The notes: generated by a model not told the origin, from the sequence alone. DNA of 64,000 nt from Sedimentibacter hydroxybenzoicus DSM 7310 (GCF_013403245.1 NZ_JACBNQ010000001.1:248001-312000), one strand, 5' to 3'; numbered from the stretch's first letter, positions 45,913-54,675 are shown. Numbers and translations are program-made.

Positions 45913-45973
45913 GAGAACAATGGCACAACATAGCAGAACAATTGTTGTGCTATCGTTCGGTAATTGTTCTGCT
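45904..45973 (+). repeat. nested inverted repeats between prfB and tex
   Basis: GAACGATAG (45904-45912) pairs with CTATCGTTC (45950-45958), enclosing GCACAACA (45923-45930) with TGTTGTGC (45943-45950). Alternatively AGCAGAACAATT (45932-45943) pairs with AATTGTTCTGCT (45962-45973). The two folds exclude each other. The first arm overlaps the prfB stop codon. Confidence 0.7.
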
Positions 45974-45994
45974 ATTGTTGAAAGGGAGAGATAA

Positions 45995-48292
45995 ATGGTA
46001 GATATTTTAAAAATTTTATGTGAAGAATTTAATATTAAGCCTTTCCAGGTGGAAAACACGGTTAATCTTATTGATGAAGGAAATACAATTCCTTTTATAG
46101 CCCGTTATCGTAAAGAGCAAACAGGTTCGTTAGACGATGTGGTATTGAGAGATTTATACGAAAGATTAACATACTTAAGAAATCTTGAAAGCCGTAAGGA
46201 AGAAGTTATCCGATTAATAGAAGAGCAGGGAAAGCTTACGGATGAATTAAAGAACGAAATTTTAAGCGCAGATGTTATGCAGCGCGTAGAAGATTTGTAC
46301 AGACCGTACAAACAGAAAAAGTCCACGCGAGCTTCTAAGGCCAAAGAGAAGGGACTGGAACCTCTTGCGGACATCATCTTGGCACAAAACATAACGGAAG
46401 GAAGTCTGGAAGAGCTTGCACTGCCTTTCGTAGATGAAGAAAAGGGTGTAAAAAACATTAAGGAAGCCTATGAAGGAGCTTGCGACATAATAGCAGAAAT
46501 GGTTTCTGACAACGCAGATTACAGAAAGCATATAAGAGAAATTTACATAGCTGACGGTATAATTACTTCTGAGGCAGCAGACGAAGAAGAAAAAACTGTT
46601 TATGAAATGTACTATAAATTTGAAGAAGCAGTAAATAAAATAGCAAATCACAGAATACTTGCCATAAACAGAGGCGAGAAGGAAAAGAAACTTAAAGTCA
46701 AGCTGAATACCCCTGATGAAAAAATAGTTAATTATTTAAAATCAAAAGAAATAAAGAATGAATCGGCAATAACTGCTGATTATTATTGTGCTGCAATTGA
46801 AGACGGCTATAAAAGATTGATAGCTCCTTCCATAGACAGAGAAGTAAGGAATATTTTGACCGAAAGAGCGGAAGATGAGGCAATTAAGGTATTCGGAAAA
46901 AATACTAAAAACCTGTTGATGGTTCCGCCTGTTAAGGATGTAAGAATACTTGCCGTAGACCCCGGCTACAGAACAGGATGCAAGTTAGCTGTATTAGATG
47001 GAACAGGTAAATTTTTAGAGGATGCGGTTATTTATCCAAGTGAACCAAGAAATGAAGTAGAAAAATCTCAAAAGGTAATGTCAGCATTAATAAATAAATA
47101 TGACATTAATGTAATAACTATAGGAAATGGTACTGCTTCAAGAGAAACTGAGCAGGTTGTTGCGGATATGCTGTCTAAAATTGATAAAGATGTTACGTAC
47201 ACCATAGTTTCAGAAGCAGGGGCTTCCGTATACTCTGCGTCAAAATTGGCTCAGGAAGAATATCCTGACCTGGATGTAACCGTAAGAGGCGCTATATCAA
47301 TAGGCAGAAGGTTGCAGGATCCGTTAGCTGAATTAGTTAAAATAGATCCGAAGAGTATAGGTGTCGGTCAATATCAGCATGATGTTAACCAGACAAAGCT
47401 GAGTCAGGAGCTTGACGGGGTTGTAGAGGACTGTGTAAACAGCGTTGGAGTTGATTTAAATACTGCCTCAACAGCACTGTTGCAATATGTATCCGGCATA
47501 ACAAAGACAATTGCTAAAAATATGGTTAAATACAGAGAAGACAACGGTAAATTTACAAACAGAAACGAGCTTATGAAGGTTAAGATGCTTGGAGACAAAG
47601 CATTCGAGCAATGTGCCGGCTTTTTAAGAATTTCCGACGGAGATTATCTGCTTGATAAGACCGCTGTCCATCCTGAATCCTATGAAATAGCGGTGAGCTT
47701 ATTAAATAAATTAGGATACGATATAAATGATTTAAAAAATACTAACTTAAATGATATAAATGAAAGAATAATGAAAATTAAAGTTAAGGAAGAAAAAAAG
47801 GTTCAAATGTCTTCAGGTAAAAACAGGTTAAAGGGACTTGAGGCACTTTCTCAAATTAACTTTAAGGAAGAAAAAAAGCCTGCAAGAGAAAAAATAAAAG
47901 AAAGAATAAAGGTGTTGGCAGAAGAACTGAACATCGGGGTTCCCACACTTACGGACATAATTGAAGAGCTTAAAAAACCGGGCAGAGATCCTAGAGACGA
48001 AATGCCTAAGGTGATTTTGAGAAGTGATGTCGTGAAGTTTGAAGACATGGAAGTAGGTATGAAGCTGAAGGGAACAGTAAGAAACGTGGTTGACTTCGGT
48101 GCTTTTGTGGACATAGGAGTAAAACAGGACGGACTTGTTCATCTTTCGGAAATGAGTGATAGATTTATTAAGAATCCTATGGAAGTTGTACAGGTAGGAG
48201 ACGTAGTAGATGTTACAATCATTAAACTTGATAAGGAAAGACAAAGAATAGGTCTCAGCATGAAAACAAATGGCATGAAAACAAAAAGATAA
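45995..48292 (+). CDS. tex: Tex-family RNA-binding protein
   Basis: This 765-residue protein combines an N-terminal helical region, a YqgF/RNase H-like domain (VDPGYRTGCKLAVLDGTG near 328-345), helix-hairpin-helix modules (SVGVDLNTASTALLQYVSG), and a C-terminal S1 RNA-binding domain (about 680-760, VRNVVDFGAFVDIGVKQDGL). Tex acts in transcription-associated RNA handling. Length and domain order are normal. AAAGGGAGAG precedes the ATG. It is 13 bases upstream of the HAD gene. Confidence 0.95.
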   Translation: MVDILKILCEEFNIKPFQVENTVNLIDEGNTIPFIARYRKEQTGSLDDVVLRDLYERLTYLRNLESRKEEVIRLIEEQGKLTDELKNEILSADVMQRVEDLYRPYKQKKSTRASKAKEKGLEPLADIILAQNITEGSLEELALPFVDEEKGVKNIKEAYEGACDIIAEMVSDNADYRKHIREIYIADGIITSEAADEEEKTVYEMYYKFEEAVNKIANHRILAINRGEKEKKLKVKLNTPDEKIVNYLKSKEIKNESAITADYYCAAIEDGYKRLIAPSIDREVRNILTERAEDEAIKVFGKNTKNLLMVPPVKDVRILAVDPGYRTGCKLAVLDGTGKFLEDAVIYPSEPRNEVEKSQKVMSALINKYDINVITIGNGTASRETEQVVADMLSKIDKDVTYTIVSEAGASVYSASKLAQEEYPDLDVTVRGAISIGRRLQDPLAELVKIDPKSIGVGQYQHDVNQTKLSQELDGVVEDCVNSVGVDLNTASTALLQYVSGITKTIAKNMVKYREDNGKFTNRNELMKVKMLGDKAFEQCAGFLRISDGDYLLDKTAVHPESYEIAVSLLNKLGYDINDLKNTNLNDINERIMKIKVKEEKKVQMSSGKNRLKGLEALSQINFKEEKKPAREKIKERIKVLAEELNIGVPTLTDIIEELKKPGRDPRDEMPKVILRSDVVKFEDMEVGMKLKGTVRNVVDFGAFVDIGVKQDGLVHLSEMSDRFIKNPMEVVQVGDVVDVTIIKLDKERQRIGLSMKTNGMKTKR

Positions 48293-48305
48293 GCAGGAGA
48301 TACAG

Positions 48306-48938
48306 ATGATTGATACGGTAATATTTGACTTTGACGGTACGCTTGCAGATACGAGTCAGGTGGTTATTAATTCATATAAACACATATATACGGTATTCGG
48401 CAAAGATGGCTTTGATGAAGATTACGTAATGAGTACGTTCGGAGAGCCTCTTGCCTTAACATTGCAAAGAGATTTTTCCGAGCATAGCTTTGAGGATGTT
48501 ATTGCCTGCTACAGAGAATACCAGGTAGAAAGATTCAATGATGAGGTAAGTCTCTACAAAACCGTTAAAGAAGCTTTAGATTATTTAAAGGGCAAAAATA
48601 TAAAGATGGGAATTGCTACTTCAAGGCTGAGAAATTCAACCCTGGCGGCTGTTGACAATTTAAATATAAAAAAATATTTTGATGTAATCATCACTGCAGA
48701 CGATGTAGAAAAACATAAGCCTGATAAAGAACCGCTGATTAAAACAATGGAGCTTTTAAACAGCAAAAAAGAAAATACATTGTATGTGGGTGATTCAAGA
48801 TTTGATATGGAATGCGCCATAAACTCCAATGTAATCCCGGTGTTGTGCGGATGGCATAAATTATCGGAAGAGCTTAAAAATCAATATAATGTAAAATATG
48901 TTCTGGATAAAATGATAGATATAAAAGAAATAGTGTAA
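48306..48938 (+). CDS. HAD-superfamily phosphatase, PpaX/Gph type
   Basis: This 210-residue hydrolase has HAD motif I DFDGTLAD (8-15) with nucleophile Asp8, motif II ATS near 100, the motif III lysine in KHKPDKEP, and motif IV GDSRFDMECA. It probably hydrolyses phosphoglycolate, pyrophosphate or a sugar phosphate. It follows tex closely (AGCAGGAG). No terminator is evident directly after it. Confidence 0.88.
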   Translation: MIDTVIFDFDGTLADTSQVVINSYKHIYTVFGKDGFDEDYVMSTFGEPLALTLQRDFSEHSFEDVIACYREYQVERFNDEVSLYKTVKEALDYLKGKNIKMGIATSRLRNSTLAAVDNLNIKKYFDVIITADDVEKHKPDKEPLIKTMELLNSKKENTLYVGDSRFDMECAINSNVIPVLCGWHKLSEELKNQYNVKYVLDKMIDIKEIV

Positions 48939-48985
48939 TTACGGGGACGGTTCTTGCGGCTGTGGGCTAAAAAATGGAAATTAAC

Positions 48986-49014
48986 TTGACCTTTGTAATA
49001 ATACATGATAAAAT
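48986..49014 (+). promoter_or_regulatory. promoter of the putative antitoxin RNA
   Basis: TTGACC (48986-48991), 17 bases and TAAAAT (49009-49014) read rightward into the sequence that converges on the holin-like toxin gene. Confidence 0.6.
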
Positions 49015-49020
49015 AATGAT

Positions 49021-49115
49021 AAATAAAAGGAACTGCCGAATAAACGGTCAGATCCCATGTATTTGGTTAAAAATAACCGCATAGTCTGGAAACTATATAA
49101 GGCGGTTATTTTTTT
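49021..49115 (+). ncRNA. putative type I antitoxin RNA
   Basis: Between the promoter at 48986-49014 and a terminator at 49074-49112 there is no ORF with a ribosome site. The predicted RNA of about 95 bases is convergent with the toxin message at 49147-49236 and would pair with its 3' untranslated end. This is the layout of RatA/TxpA-like and clostridial type I systems. Ends are estimated. Confidence 0.55.
49074..49112. terminator. bidirectional terminator shared by toxin and antitoxin RNAs
   Basis: AATAACCGC and GCGGTTATT form the stem, with A- and T-rich flanks on both sides, so it can end transcripts arriving from either direction. Confidence 0.75.
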
Positions 49116-49146
49116 ATACCCCAGGTTTCCCTTTTATGTATAAAAA

Positions 49147-49236
49147 CTACTTAAGCTTGTCTTTAGACAAGGCGATAATTGATACTATTAAAGTTCCGAA
49201 TGTAAACATACATAACAGAGCTTCATATGTAACCAT
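49147..49236 (-). CDS. holin-like type I toxin peptide (29 aa)
   Basis: A 29-residue peptide (MVTYEALLCMFTFGTLIV..., ending KDKLK) matches the pattern of the small holin-like toxins of Firmicutes: MxTYEAL start, FGTLI membrane core, charged tail. It is preceded by GAGGGAAG, and that ribosome site is sequestered in the stem TTCCC/GGGAA (49244-49258), as in other type I toxins. A promoter TTGGAA-N17-TATAAT with extended -10 lies at 49296-49324 on the minus strand. The peptide would insert into and damage the membrane when the antisense RNA is lacking. Confidence 0.8.
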   Translation of the reverse strand: MVTYEALLCMFTFGTLIVSIIALSKDKLK

Positions 49237-49295
49237 ATTACACTTCCCTCTTCGGGAACCCAACCACCTATCCGTTATGGCAATTCCTATAAAAT

Positions 49296-49324
49296 ATTAT
49301 ATCACAATCACGTGGAAGTTCCAA
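49296..49324 (-). promoter_or_regulatory. promoter of the holin-like toxin
   Basis: On the minus strand TTGGAA (49319-49324), 17 bases, TATAAT (49296-49301) with TGA just before the -10 box. The leader of about 50 bases contains the hairpin that hides the ribosome site. Confidence 0.65.
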
Positions 49325-49671
49325 GTTTTTCCAATATTTTAAATTTTGACCGTATAATGCGTAACGTCCCTTGATTTATTTCTTATCTTTCTGACCATAT
49401 CTTTCATAATAAGCCTATTAATTATTTAATATATGCTCAAAATTTTTTATATTTAAGGAGCTTTAAGCAGGTAATTTATTAAGGGACAGCTTTTATTTTC
49501 CTCATAACAATGATATAATGGTATCAGCTTCATACATTTCGGAGGAAATATTTCTATGATACAATACTTTGCTTTCAGCTTATTTTTTACAGCTATATTC
49601 TTAAAAATATTTATAGACAAGCTGTCTCGGACGAGGTTTTTCAAAAGAGCGGAAAATGTTGCGAGCAATAA

Positions 49672-49935
49672 GAAGTCTTATATCAAAAATATTATAATGG
49701 CAAGCCGTTTGTTCAAATATTGGATCCCGGCATGTATGTGGAGACAAAATGGGTCAGAAACTCAAACATGTGTCACATAAATTTTGAGGTGGATGAGCAG
49801 GACAATTCATTAATCGTATTTGCCGCAATTGATAATTTAATAAAGGGAGCAGCGGGACAGGCTGTACAAAATTTGAATATAATGAATGGTTTTCCTCAAA
49901 ACATGGCAATTAATTATGTTCCGGCTTGTATTTAA
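49672..49935 (+). pseudogene. argC: 3' remnant of argC (N-acetyl-gamma-glutamyl-phosphate reductase)
   Basis: The frame reads EVLYQKYYNGKPFVQILDPG and later VDEQDNSLIVFAAIDNLIKG and GQAVQNLNIMNGFP, which is the typical C-terminus of ArgC. An in-frame TAA at 49669-49671 blocks it upstream, and no catalytic or NADP domain precedes it, so only about 87 residues of a roughly 345-residue enzyme remain. No other arginine-biosynthesis gene is nearby. It is a decayed leftover. Confidence 0.8.
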
Positions 49936-49991
49936 GCTGCGTAACGTTAAGTTGTTAACAAATTTTAATCAATTATATATGTTTTTGAGAC

Positions 49992-50019
49992 TTGTTCATG
50001 GTATACTACATGGTATAAT
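49992..50019 (+). promoter_or_regulatory. promoter of crt
   Basis: TTGTTC (49992-49997), 16 bases, extended -10 TGGTATAAT (TATAAT at 50014-50019), about 35 bases before the crotonase start. Confidence 0.65.
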
Positions 50020-50044
50020 TAAATTGCAAAAAATTTAAGAAAGG

Positions 50045-50827
50045 GTGTTTTTTATGGAGGTAAAAAATTTAGTTATTGAAAAAGACAAAGGAATATGCAC
50101 GGTTAAATTAAACAGCCCTCAGACACTTAATTCGTTAAATGTTATCATGCTCGATGAGCTTGAATATGCATTTGACCAAATTAGTAATGACGATGAGGTT
50201 TCGGTTGTAGTTTTAACCGGAGAAGGAAAGGCATTTGTTGCCGGAGCCGATATTTCTTACATGAGTAACCTGAGCCCTTCAGAGGCAAAGAAATTTTCAG
50301 AAGCCGGCTCAAGATTGTTCAGAAAAATTGAAACAATGAACAAGGTAGTAATTGCAGCAGTAAACGGTTTTGCATTAGGCGGAGGATGTGAGCTGGCTAT
50401 GGCCTGCGATATCAGGATTGCTTCTGAAAAGGCTAAATTCGGGCAGCCGGAGGTAGGGCTCGGAATTATACCGGGATTCTCAGGAACACAAAGATTAGCA
50501 AGATTGGTTGGTTTAGGCAGAGCAAAGGAACTCATGTTTACGGGGTTGCATATAAATGCAGATGAAGCGTACAGAATAGGACTTGTTAATAAAATTACAG
50601 ACAAGGACAGCCTGATGGAAGAAACCTATAAGATGGCTGAAAAAATTGTATCAAACTCAGGCGTTGCAGTAAGATATGCAAAAGAAGCTGTGAACAGAGG
50701 TATTGAAACTGATATAGATACAGGGATTGCTTATGAATCCAATATATTTGGGTTATGCTTTGCTTCCGAAGATCAAAGAGAAGGCATGATTGCATTTTTG
50801 GAGAAAAGAAAACCGGAATTTAAATAA
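50045..50827 (+). CDS. crt: crotonase / enoyl-CoA hydratase
   Basis: This enzyme of up to 260 residues hydrates crotonyl-CoA to 3-hydroxybutyryl-CoA or the reverse. Oxyanion-hole sequence AFVAGADISYM and the catalytic glutamates in GGGCELAMACDIRIAS and GQPEVGLGIIPGFSGTQRL are present. The ribosome site AAAGGGTG lies only a few bases before the first ATG (50045), so the ATG at 50054 (codon 4) may be the real start. It belongs to the butyryl-CoA pathway with bcd and etfBA downstream, but bcd has its own promoter. Confidence 0.93.
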   Translation: MFFMEVKNLVIEKDKGICTVKLNSPQTLNSLNVIMLDELEYAFDQISNDDEVSVVVLTGEGKAFVAGADISYMSNLSPSEAKKFSEAGSRLFRKIETMNKVVIAAVNGFALGGGCELAMACDIRIASEKAKFGQPEVGLGIIPGFSGTQRLARLVGLGRAKELMFTGLHINADEAYRIGLVNKITDKDSLMEETYKMAEKIVSNSGVAVRYAKEAVNRGIETDIDTGIAYESNIFGLCFASEDQREGMIAFLEKRKPEFK

Positions 50828-50835
50828 TATATAAC

Positions 50836-50864
50836 TTGATATTTTATATACAATTTAGTATAAT
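50836..50864 (+). promoter_or_regulatory. promoter of bcd-etfBA with GntR-like half operator
   Basis: TTGATA (50836-50841), 17 bases, TATAAT (50859-50864). The spacer contains TTATATACAA (50844-50853), one mismatch from TTGTATACAA, and the 18-mer TATACAATTTAGTATAAT is exactly shared with the TRAP-2 promoter (17817-17834). Confidence 0.75.
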
Positions 50865-50955
50865 CTATTTGTTTGTGTAACTTTTTTTTTGACACGCAAG
50901 GTTAAAAAAGTAACAAACAAGGGTAGAAGGACAAAAAATTTAAGGGAGTGAAATA

Positions 50956-52092
50956 ATGAATTTTCAATTAAGTAAGGAACATGAAATGGCAAGGCAGCTT
51001 TTTAGAGAATTCGCTGTCAACGAGGTAGAACCGTTAGCTCAGGAAATTGACGAAGAGGAAAGATTTCCGCTTGAGACAGTTGAAAAGATGCAAAAATACG
51101 GTTTTATGGGCATTCCGTTTCCAAAGGAATACGGTGGACAAGGCTGTGATATTTTTACCTATATCATGGCAGTAGAAGAATTATCAAAGGTTTGCGGTAC
51201 TACAGGAGTTATACTTTCTGCGCATACATCATTGTGCGGATCACCTATCTATGAATTTGGATCAGAGGAACAAAAGAAAAAATATTTACCTATGATTTGT
51301 ACAAATTCAATAGGAGCTTTTGGTTTAACCGAGGCAGGAGCAGGTACGGATGCTGCGGGACAACAAACAAAGGCTGTTTTAAACGGAGATCACTATGTAT
51401 TGAACGGAAGTAAAATATTTATAACAAACGGATCCTATTCGGATGTTTATATAGTAATGGCAATGACCGACAAATCAGTAGGCACAAAAGGTATATCTGC
51501 TTTTATAGTTGAAAAAGACTTCCCGGGATTTTCAATAGGAAAGAAAGAATTAAAAATGGGTATCAGAGGTTCAGCTACATGTGAGTTGATATTTGAAGAC
51601 TGTATAGTACCAAAAGAAAATCTGATAGGCAAGGAAGGTCAGGGCTTTAAAATAGCCATGAAAACTCTTGACGGCGGCAGAATAGGTATTGCTGCTCAGG
51701 CTCTTGGAATTGCACAGGGTGCTATTGATCAGACTGTCAAATATGTACAGGAAAGAAAACAGTTCGGAAGAACTATTTCTAAATTCCAGAACACTCAATT
51801 CCAGTTAGCGGAAATGCAGACTGCAGTTGATGCAGCAAGATTATTGGTTTACAGAGCTGCTTTGAGTAAGGATGCGGGACAGCCATACGGAGTGGATGCA
51901 GCTATGGCTAAATTGTTTGCTTCTCAGACAGCAATGGATGTTACAACGAAGGCTGTTCAGCTGCACGGCGGATACGGATACACAAGAGATTATCCTGTTG
52001 AAAGAATGATGAGAGATGCTAAAATAACTGAAATCTACGAAGGAACCTCAGAGGTTCAAAGAATGGTTATCAGTGCAGGCATGTTAAAGTAG
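50956..52092 (+). CDS. bcd: butyryl-CoA (short-chain acyl-CoA) dehydrogenase
   Basis: This 378-residue flavoprotein reduces crotonyl-CoA to butyryl-CoA together with EtfAB in electron bifurcation, or works in reverse. Acyl-CoA dehydrogenase features are [16 protein letters not shown], the FAD-binding segment, and the catalytic glutamate in [14 protein letters not shown] near residue 367. AAGGGAGTG precedes the ATG. It is followed directly by etfB (13 bases), the standard clostridial order. Confidence 0.94.
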   Translation: MNFQLSKEHEMARQLFREFAVNEVEPLAQEIDEEERFPLETVEKMQKYGFMGIPFPKEYGGQGCDIFTYIMAVEELSKVCGTTGVILSAHTSLCGSPIYEFGSEEQKKKYLPMICTNSIGAFGLTEAGAGTDAAGQQTKAVLNGDHYVLNGSKIFITNGSYSDVYIVMAMTDKSVGTKGISAFIVEKDFPGFSIGKKELKMGIRGSATCELIFEDCIVPKENLIGKEGQGFKIAMKTLDGGRIGIAAQALGIAQGAIDQTVKYVQERKQFGRTISKFQNTQFQLAEMQTAVDAARLLVYRAALSKDAGQPYGVDAAMAKLFASQTAMDVTTKAVQLHGGYGYTRDYPVERMMRDAKITEIYEGTSEVQRMVISAGMLK

Positions 52093-52104
52093 GGAGGTAG
52101 TAAA

Positions 52105-52887
52105 GTGAATATAGTAGTATGCATTAAACAAGTGCCGGATACAACAGAAGTAAGATTGGACCCAAAGACAAACACACTTATAAGAGATGGTGTTCCAAGC
52201 ATTATTAATCCTGACGATAAAGCAGGTTTAGAAGCAGCATTGAGATTGAAGGATGAAATCGGAGCACACGTAACAGTTGTGTCCATGGGACCGCCTCAGG
52301 CAGATGCAGCACTCCGAGAAGCATTGGCTATGGGAGCAGACGAAGCGGTACTTGTAACAGACAGAGCTTTCGGCGGTGCAGATACATGGGCAACCTCAAC
52401 TACATTGGCTGCAGCAATAAATAATCTGAAATACGATTTAATAATTACGGGAAGACAGGCGATAGACGGTGACACAGCTCAGGTTGGTCCGCAGATTGCA
52501 GAGCATCTGAAGCTGCCAAACATCAGCTATGCAGAAGATATAAAAATAGAAGGCGATTCTATAATAGTAAAGAGACAATATGAGGACAGACATCATTTAA
52601 TCAAGGCAAAGCTGCCTGTGTTGATAACAGCATTGACAGAACTTAACGATCCTCGATATATGACTCCGGGCGGAATATTCGATGCTTTCAGAGAAAAGAA
52701 AGTAGCAGTATGGACATTGAATGATTTAACCGTGGATACAAGTAACATCGGACTTAAGGGTTCTCCTACAAAGGTTAAGAAGTCATTTACCAAGGGTGCA
52801 AAATCCGCAGGTAAGCTATTTAATCTTGAACCACAGGAATCGGCTGAATTGATAGTTGATAAAATGAAAGAAAAGTTTATTATTTAG
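52105..52887 (+). CDS. etfB: electron transfer flavoprotein beta subunit
   Basis: This 260-residue subunit of the EtfAB flavoprotein contains CIKQVPDTTEVRLDPKTNTL (5-24) and the FAD/AMP segment GRQAIDGDTAQVGPQIAEHL near 120-139. With EtfA it accepts electrons from NADH and splits them between crotonyl-CoA (via Bcd) and ferredoxin in clostridia. The start codon ATG at 52105 follows GGGAGGTAG. Confidence 0.95.
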   Translation: MNIVVCIKQVPDTTEVRLDPKTNTLIRDGVPSIINPDDKAGLEAALRLKDEIGAHVTVVSMGPPQADAALREALAMGADEAVLVTDRAFGGADTWATSTTLAAAINNLKYDLIITGRQAIDGDTAQVGPQIAEHLKLPNISYAEDIKIEGDSIIVKRQYEDRHHLIKAKLPVLITALTELNDPRYMTPGGIFDAFREKKVAVWTLNDLTVDTSNIGLKGSPTKVKKSFTKGAKSAGKLFNLEPQESAELIVDKMKEKFII

Positions 52888-52900
52888 TAGGAGGCGGACA

Positions 52901-53926
52901 ATGAATAATACAGAATATAAAGGTGTATTTGTATTTGCGGAGCAAAGAGACCGCAAGGTACAAAAAGTTGCCATCGAATTGATAGGCAAGGGCAAGGAAT
53001 TAGCAAAAGAATTACAAACCACAGTAACGGCAGTTCTCTTGGGAACAGACATGGAAGACGAAGCTAAAAGATTGTGCTACTGCGGTGCTGACAATGTAAT
53101 ATATGTAAATGATGAAATGCTTGACGTATATATGACTGAACCATACGTATATGCTCTCAATCAAATCGTAATAGATAAGAAGCCTGAAATTATGCTGTTC
53201 GGTGCAACAGCAATCGGAAGAGATTTAGCCCCGAGAGTATCTGCAAGAGTTCATACAGGCTTGACAGCAGACTGTACAGGCTTGACAATAGAGCCTGACA
53301 GCGATGAGCCCGAAAAATTAAATCTTATGATGACCAGACCCGCATTCGGCGGTAACATAATGGCTACAATTGCATGCCCGAACCACAGGCCACAGATGGC
53401 TACCGTAAGACCGGGAGTTATGCAGGCAGCTAAATATTCGGAAGTAAATCCTGTAAATGTTGAAGAATACAAAATCAACATACCAAAGGAATGCAAAAAT
53501 GTTGAAATATTGGAAGTAACGAAAATAATTCAGCAAAGAATGAATATAGAAGATGCAAAGATATTGGTATCAGGCGGCAGAGGAATGCACGGATCAGAAA
53601 ATTATGCGGTTCTTGAAGAACTGGCTGATTTACTGGGCGGAACAATTTCCGCTTCAAGAGCGGCAGTTGATGCAGGCTGGGTTCCAAAGGACAGACAGGT
53701 TGGACAGACAGGAAAGACAGTAAGACCAAATCTGTACATTGCATGCGGTATATCCGGAGCAATCCAGCACTTGGCAGGTATGGAAGAATCCGAGTTCATC
53801 ATTGCAATCAACAAGGATGAAACAGCTCCTATATTTGATGTTGCCGATGTAGGAATAGTAGGCGATATATTCAAGGTAGTTCCTCTTTTAATAGAAGAAC
53901 TCAAAAAAGAAAAAGTAAGCAGATGA
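52901..53926 (+). CDS. etfA: electron transfer flavoprotein alpha subunit
   Basis: This 341-residue subunit binds the electron-shuttling FAD: SGGRGMHGSENYAVLEELAD near 226-245, GQTGKTVRPNLYIACGISGA near 268-287 and INKDETAPIFDVADVGIVGD near 307-326 are typical. It starts 13 bases after etfB (TAGGAGGCG). A dispersed repeat and a bidirectional terminator lie downstream. Confidence 0.95.
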   Translation: MNNTEYKGVFVFAEQRDRKVQKVAIELIGKGKELAKELQTTVTAVLLGTDMEDEAKRLCYCGADNVIYVNDEMLDVYMTEPYVYALNQIVIDKKPEIMLFGATAIGRDLAPRVSARVHTGLTADCTGLTIEPDSDEPEKLNLMMTRPAFGGNIMATIACPNHRPQMATVRPGVMQAAKYSEVNPVNVEEYKINIPKECKNVEILEVTKIIQQRMNIEDAKILVSGGRGMHGSENYAVLEELADLLGGTISASRAAVDAGWVPKDRQVGQTGKTVRPNLYIACGISGAIQHLAGMEESEFIIAINKDETAPIFDVADVGIVGDIFKVVPLLIEELKKEKVSR

Positions 53927-53946
53927 CCCAAATCTATGATTTGGTG

Positions 53947-54023
53947 TCAGTCGCTTATCCTGAGCGAAAGCGAAGGATCTTGTACGACAAAAGATGAGAT
54001 TCCTCACTAACGTTTGGAATGAC
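53947..54023. repeat. dispersed palindromic repeat (CCTGAGCG...GAAGGATCT family)
   Basis: The left arm TTATCCTGAGCGAAAGCGAAGGATCT-type sequence (53955-53980) and the right arm ending GGAATGACAC form a partly self-complementary element of about 77 bases. Related half-copies occur at 54890 and 54946. Such non-coding repeats are dispersed in many bacterial genomes and behave like small passive mobile elements. Confidence 0.7.
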
Positions 54024-54036
54024 ACAATCAAACATA

Positions 54037-54069
54037 AAATCGGTGAATAGCTGAGCTATTCACCGATTT
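54037..54069. terminator. bidirectional terminator between etfA and the spore-protein gene
   Basis: A 15-bp perfect inverted repeat (54037-54051 with 54055-54069) has A-rich and T-rich flanks and lies between two convergent genes. Confidence 0.85.
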
Positions 54070-54084
54070 ACATTTATATTGGCC

Positions 54085-54309
54085 TTATTTCATTCCGCCG
54101 CCGCTCATTTGTCTTTGAGCCATTTCAACTAATCTCTTAGTCATGTATCCACCTACATAACCATTTTGTCTAGCTGTAAGGTTTCCTTTATCAACTTGCT
54201 CATAGTTTGTTAATCCTAATTCGTTAGCTATTTCTGTCTTCATCTGATTCAATGCCTGTTTTGCTTCCGGAACAACGATGTTGTTGCTTCCACTATTGTT
54301 TGATGCCAT
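54085..54309 (-). CDS. small acid-soluble spore protein, alpha/beta type
   Basis: This 74-residue DNA-binding protein of the spore core contains the germination-protease site region NELGLTNYEQVDKGNLTARQ and the second family motif GYVGGYMTKRLVEMAQ. It saturates spore DNA and protects it against UV and heat. GAAAGGAG precedes the ATG. It is expected to be read by sigma-G late in sporulation; I could not place the promoter with confidence. Its presence shows that the host is, or recently was, an endospore former. Confidence 0.96.
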   Translation of the reverse strand: MASNNSGSNNIVVPEAKQALNQMKTEIANELGLTNYEQVDKGNLTARQNGYVGGYMTKRLVEMAQRQMSGGGMK

Positions 54310-54675
54310 TTTGTTTCTCCTTTCTTGAGATAAATATTATTTTGTCATTTAATTTAATCATGTATACACCTTGGGCCCAATCAACCTGTGTACGAATATG
54401 TAAACTACAGGTCAATTCAATTTACAAGATTAAATTTTGAAAGTTATAATGATTAACTTTCTAACATTATTATTAACCGCGTTTTCTTTATAATACATGG
54501 CAAATAATTCAACTAAAGGTTAAGATTTGCCATGTATACAAAATTAAAAAAGATATATACTAAATTCTTAATTTGTGTTAAAATATAAAACAAGTAACGA
54601 ATTTAAAAAAAATTCATAACTTAATAATATGATTTCATAAAAACAGATTATTATTATAAAAGGAAGGAGGTAAAA

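Noticed and set aside
48939-48970. Insertion-sequence remnant suggested by GGGGACGGTTCTTG
   Set aside because: Only about 15 bases resemble sequences seen near transposase genes; there is no transposase or terminal repeat pair.
49136-49342. Plus-strand ORF of 68 codons
   Set aside because: It is the antisense shadow of the holin-like toxin gene and its promoter; no ribosome site.
49556-49780. ORF of 74 codons with a hydrophobic start
   Set aside because: It overlaps the argC remnant in another frame, and its C-terminal half is merely out-of-frame argC sequence; no family resemblance.
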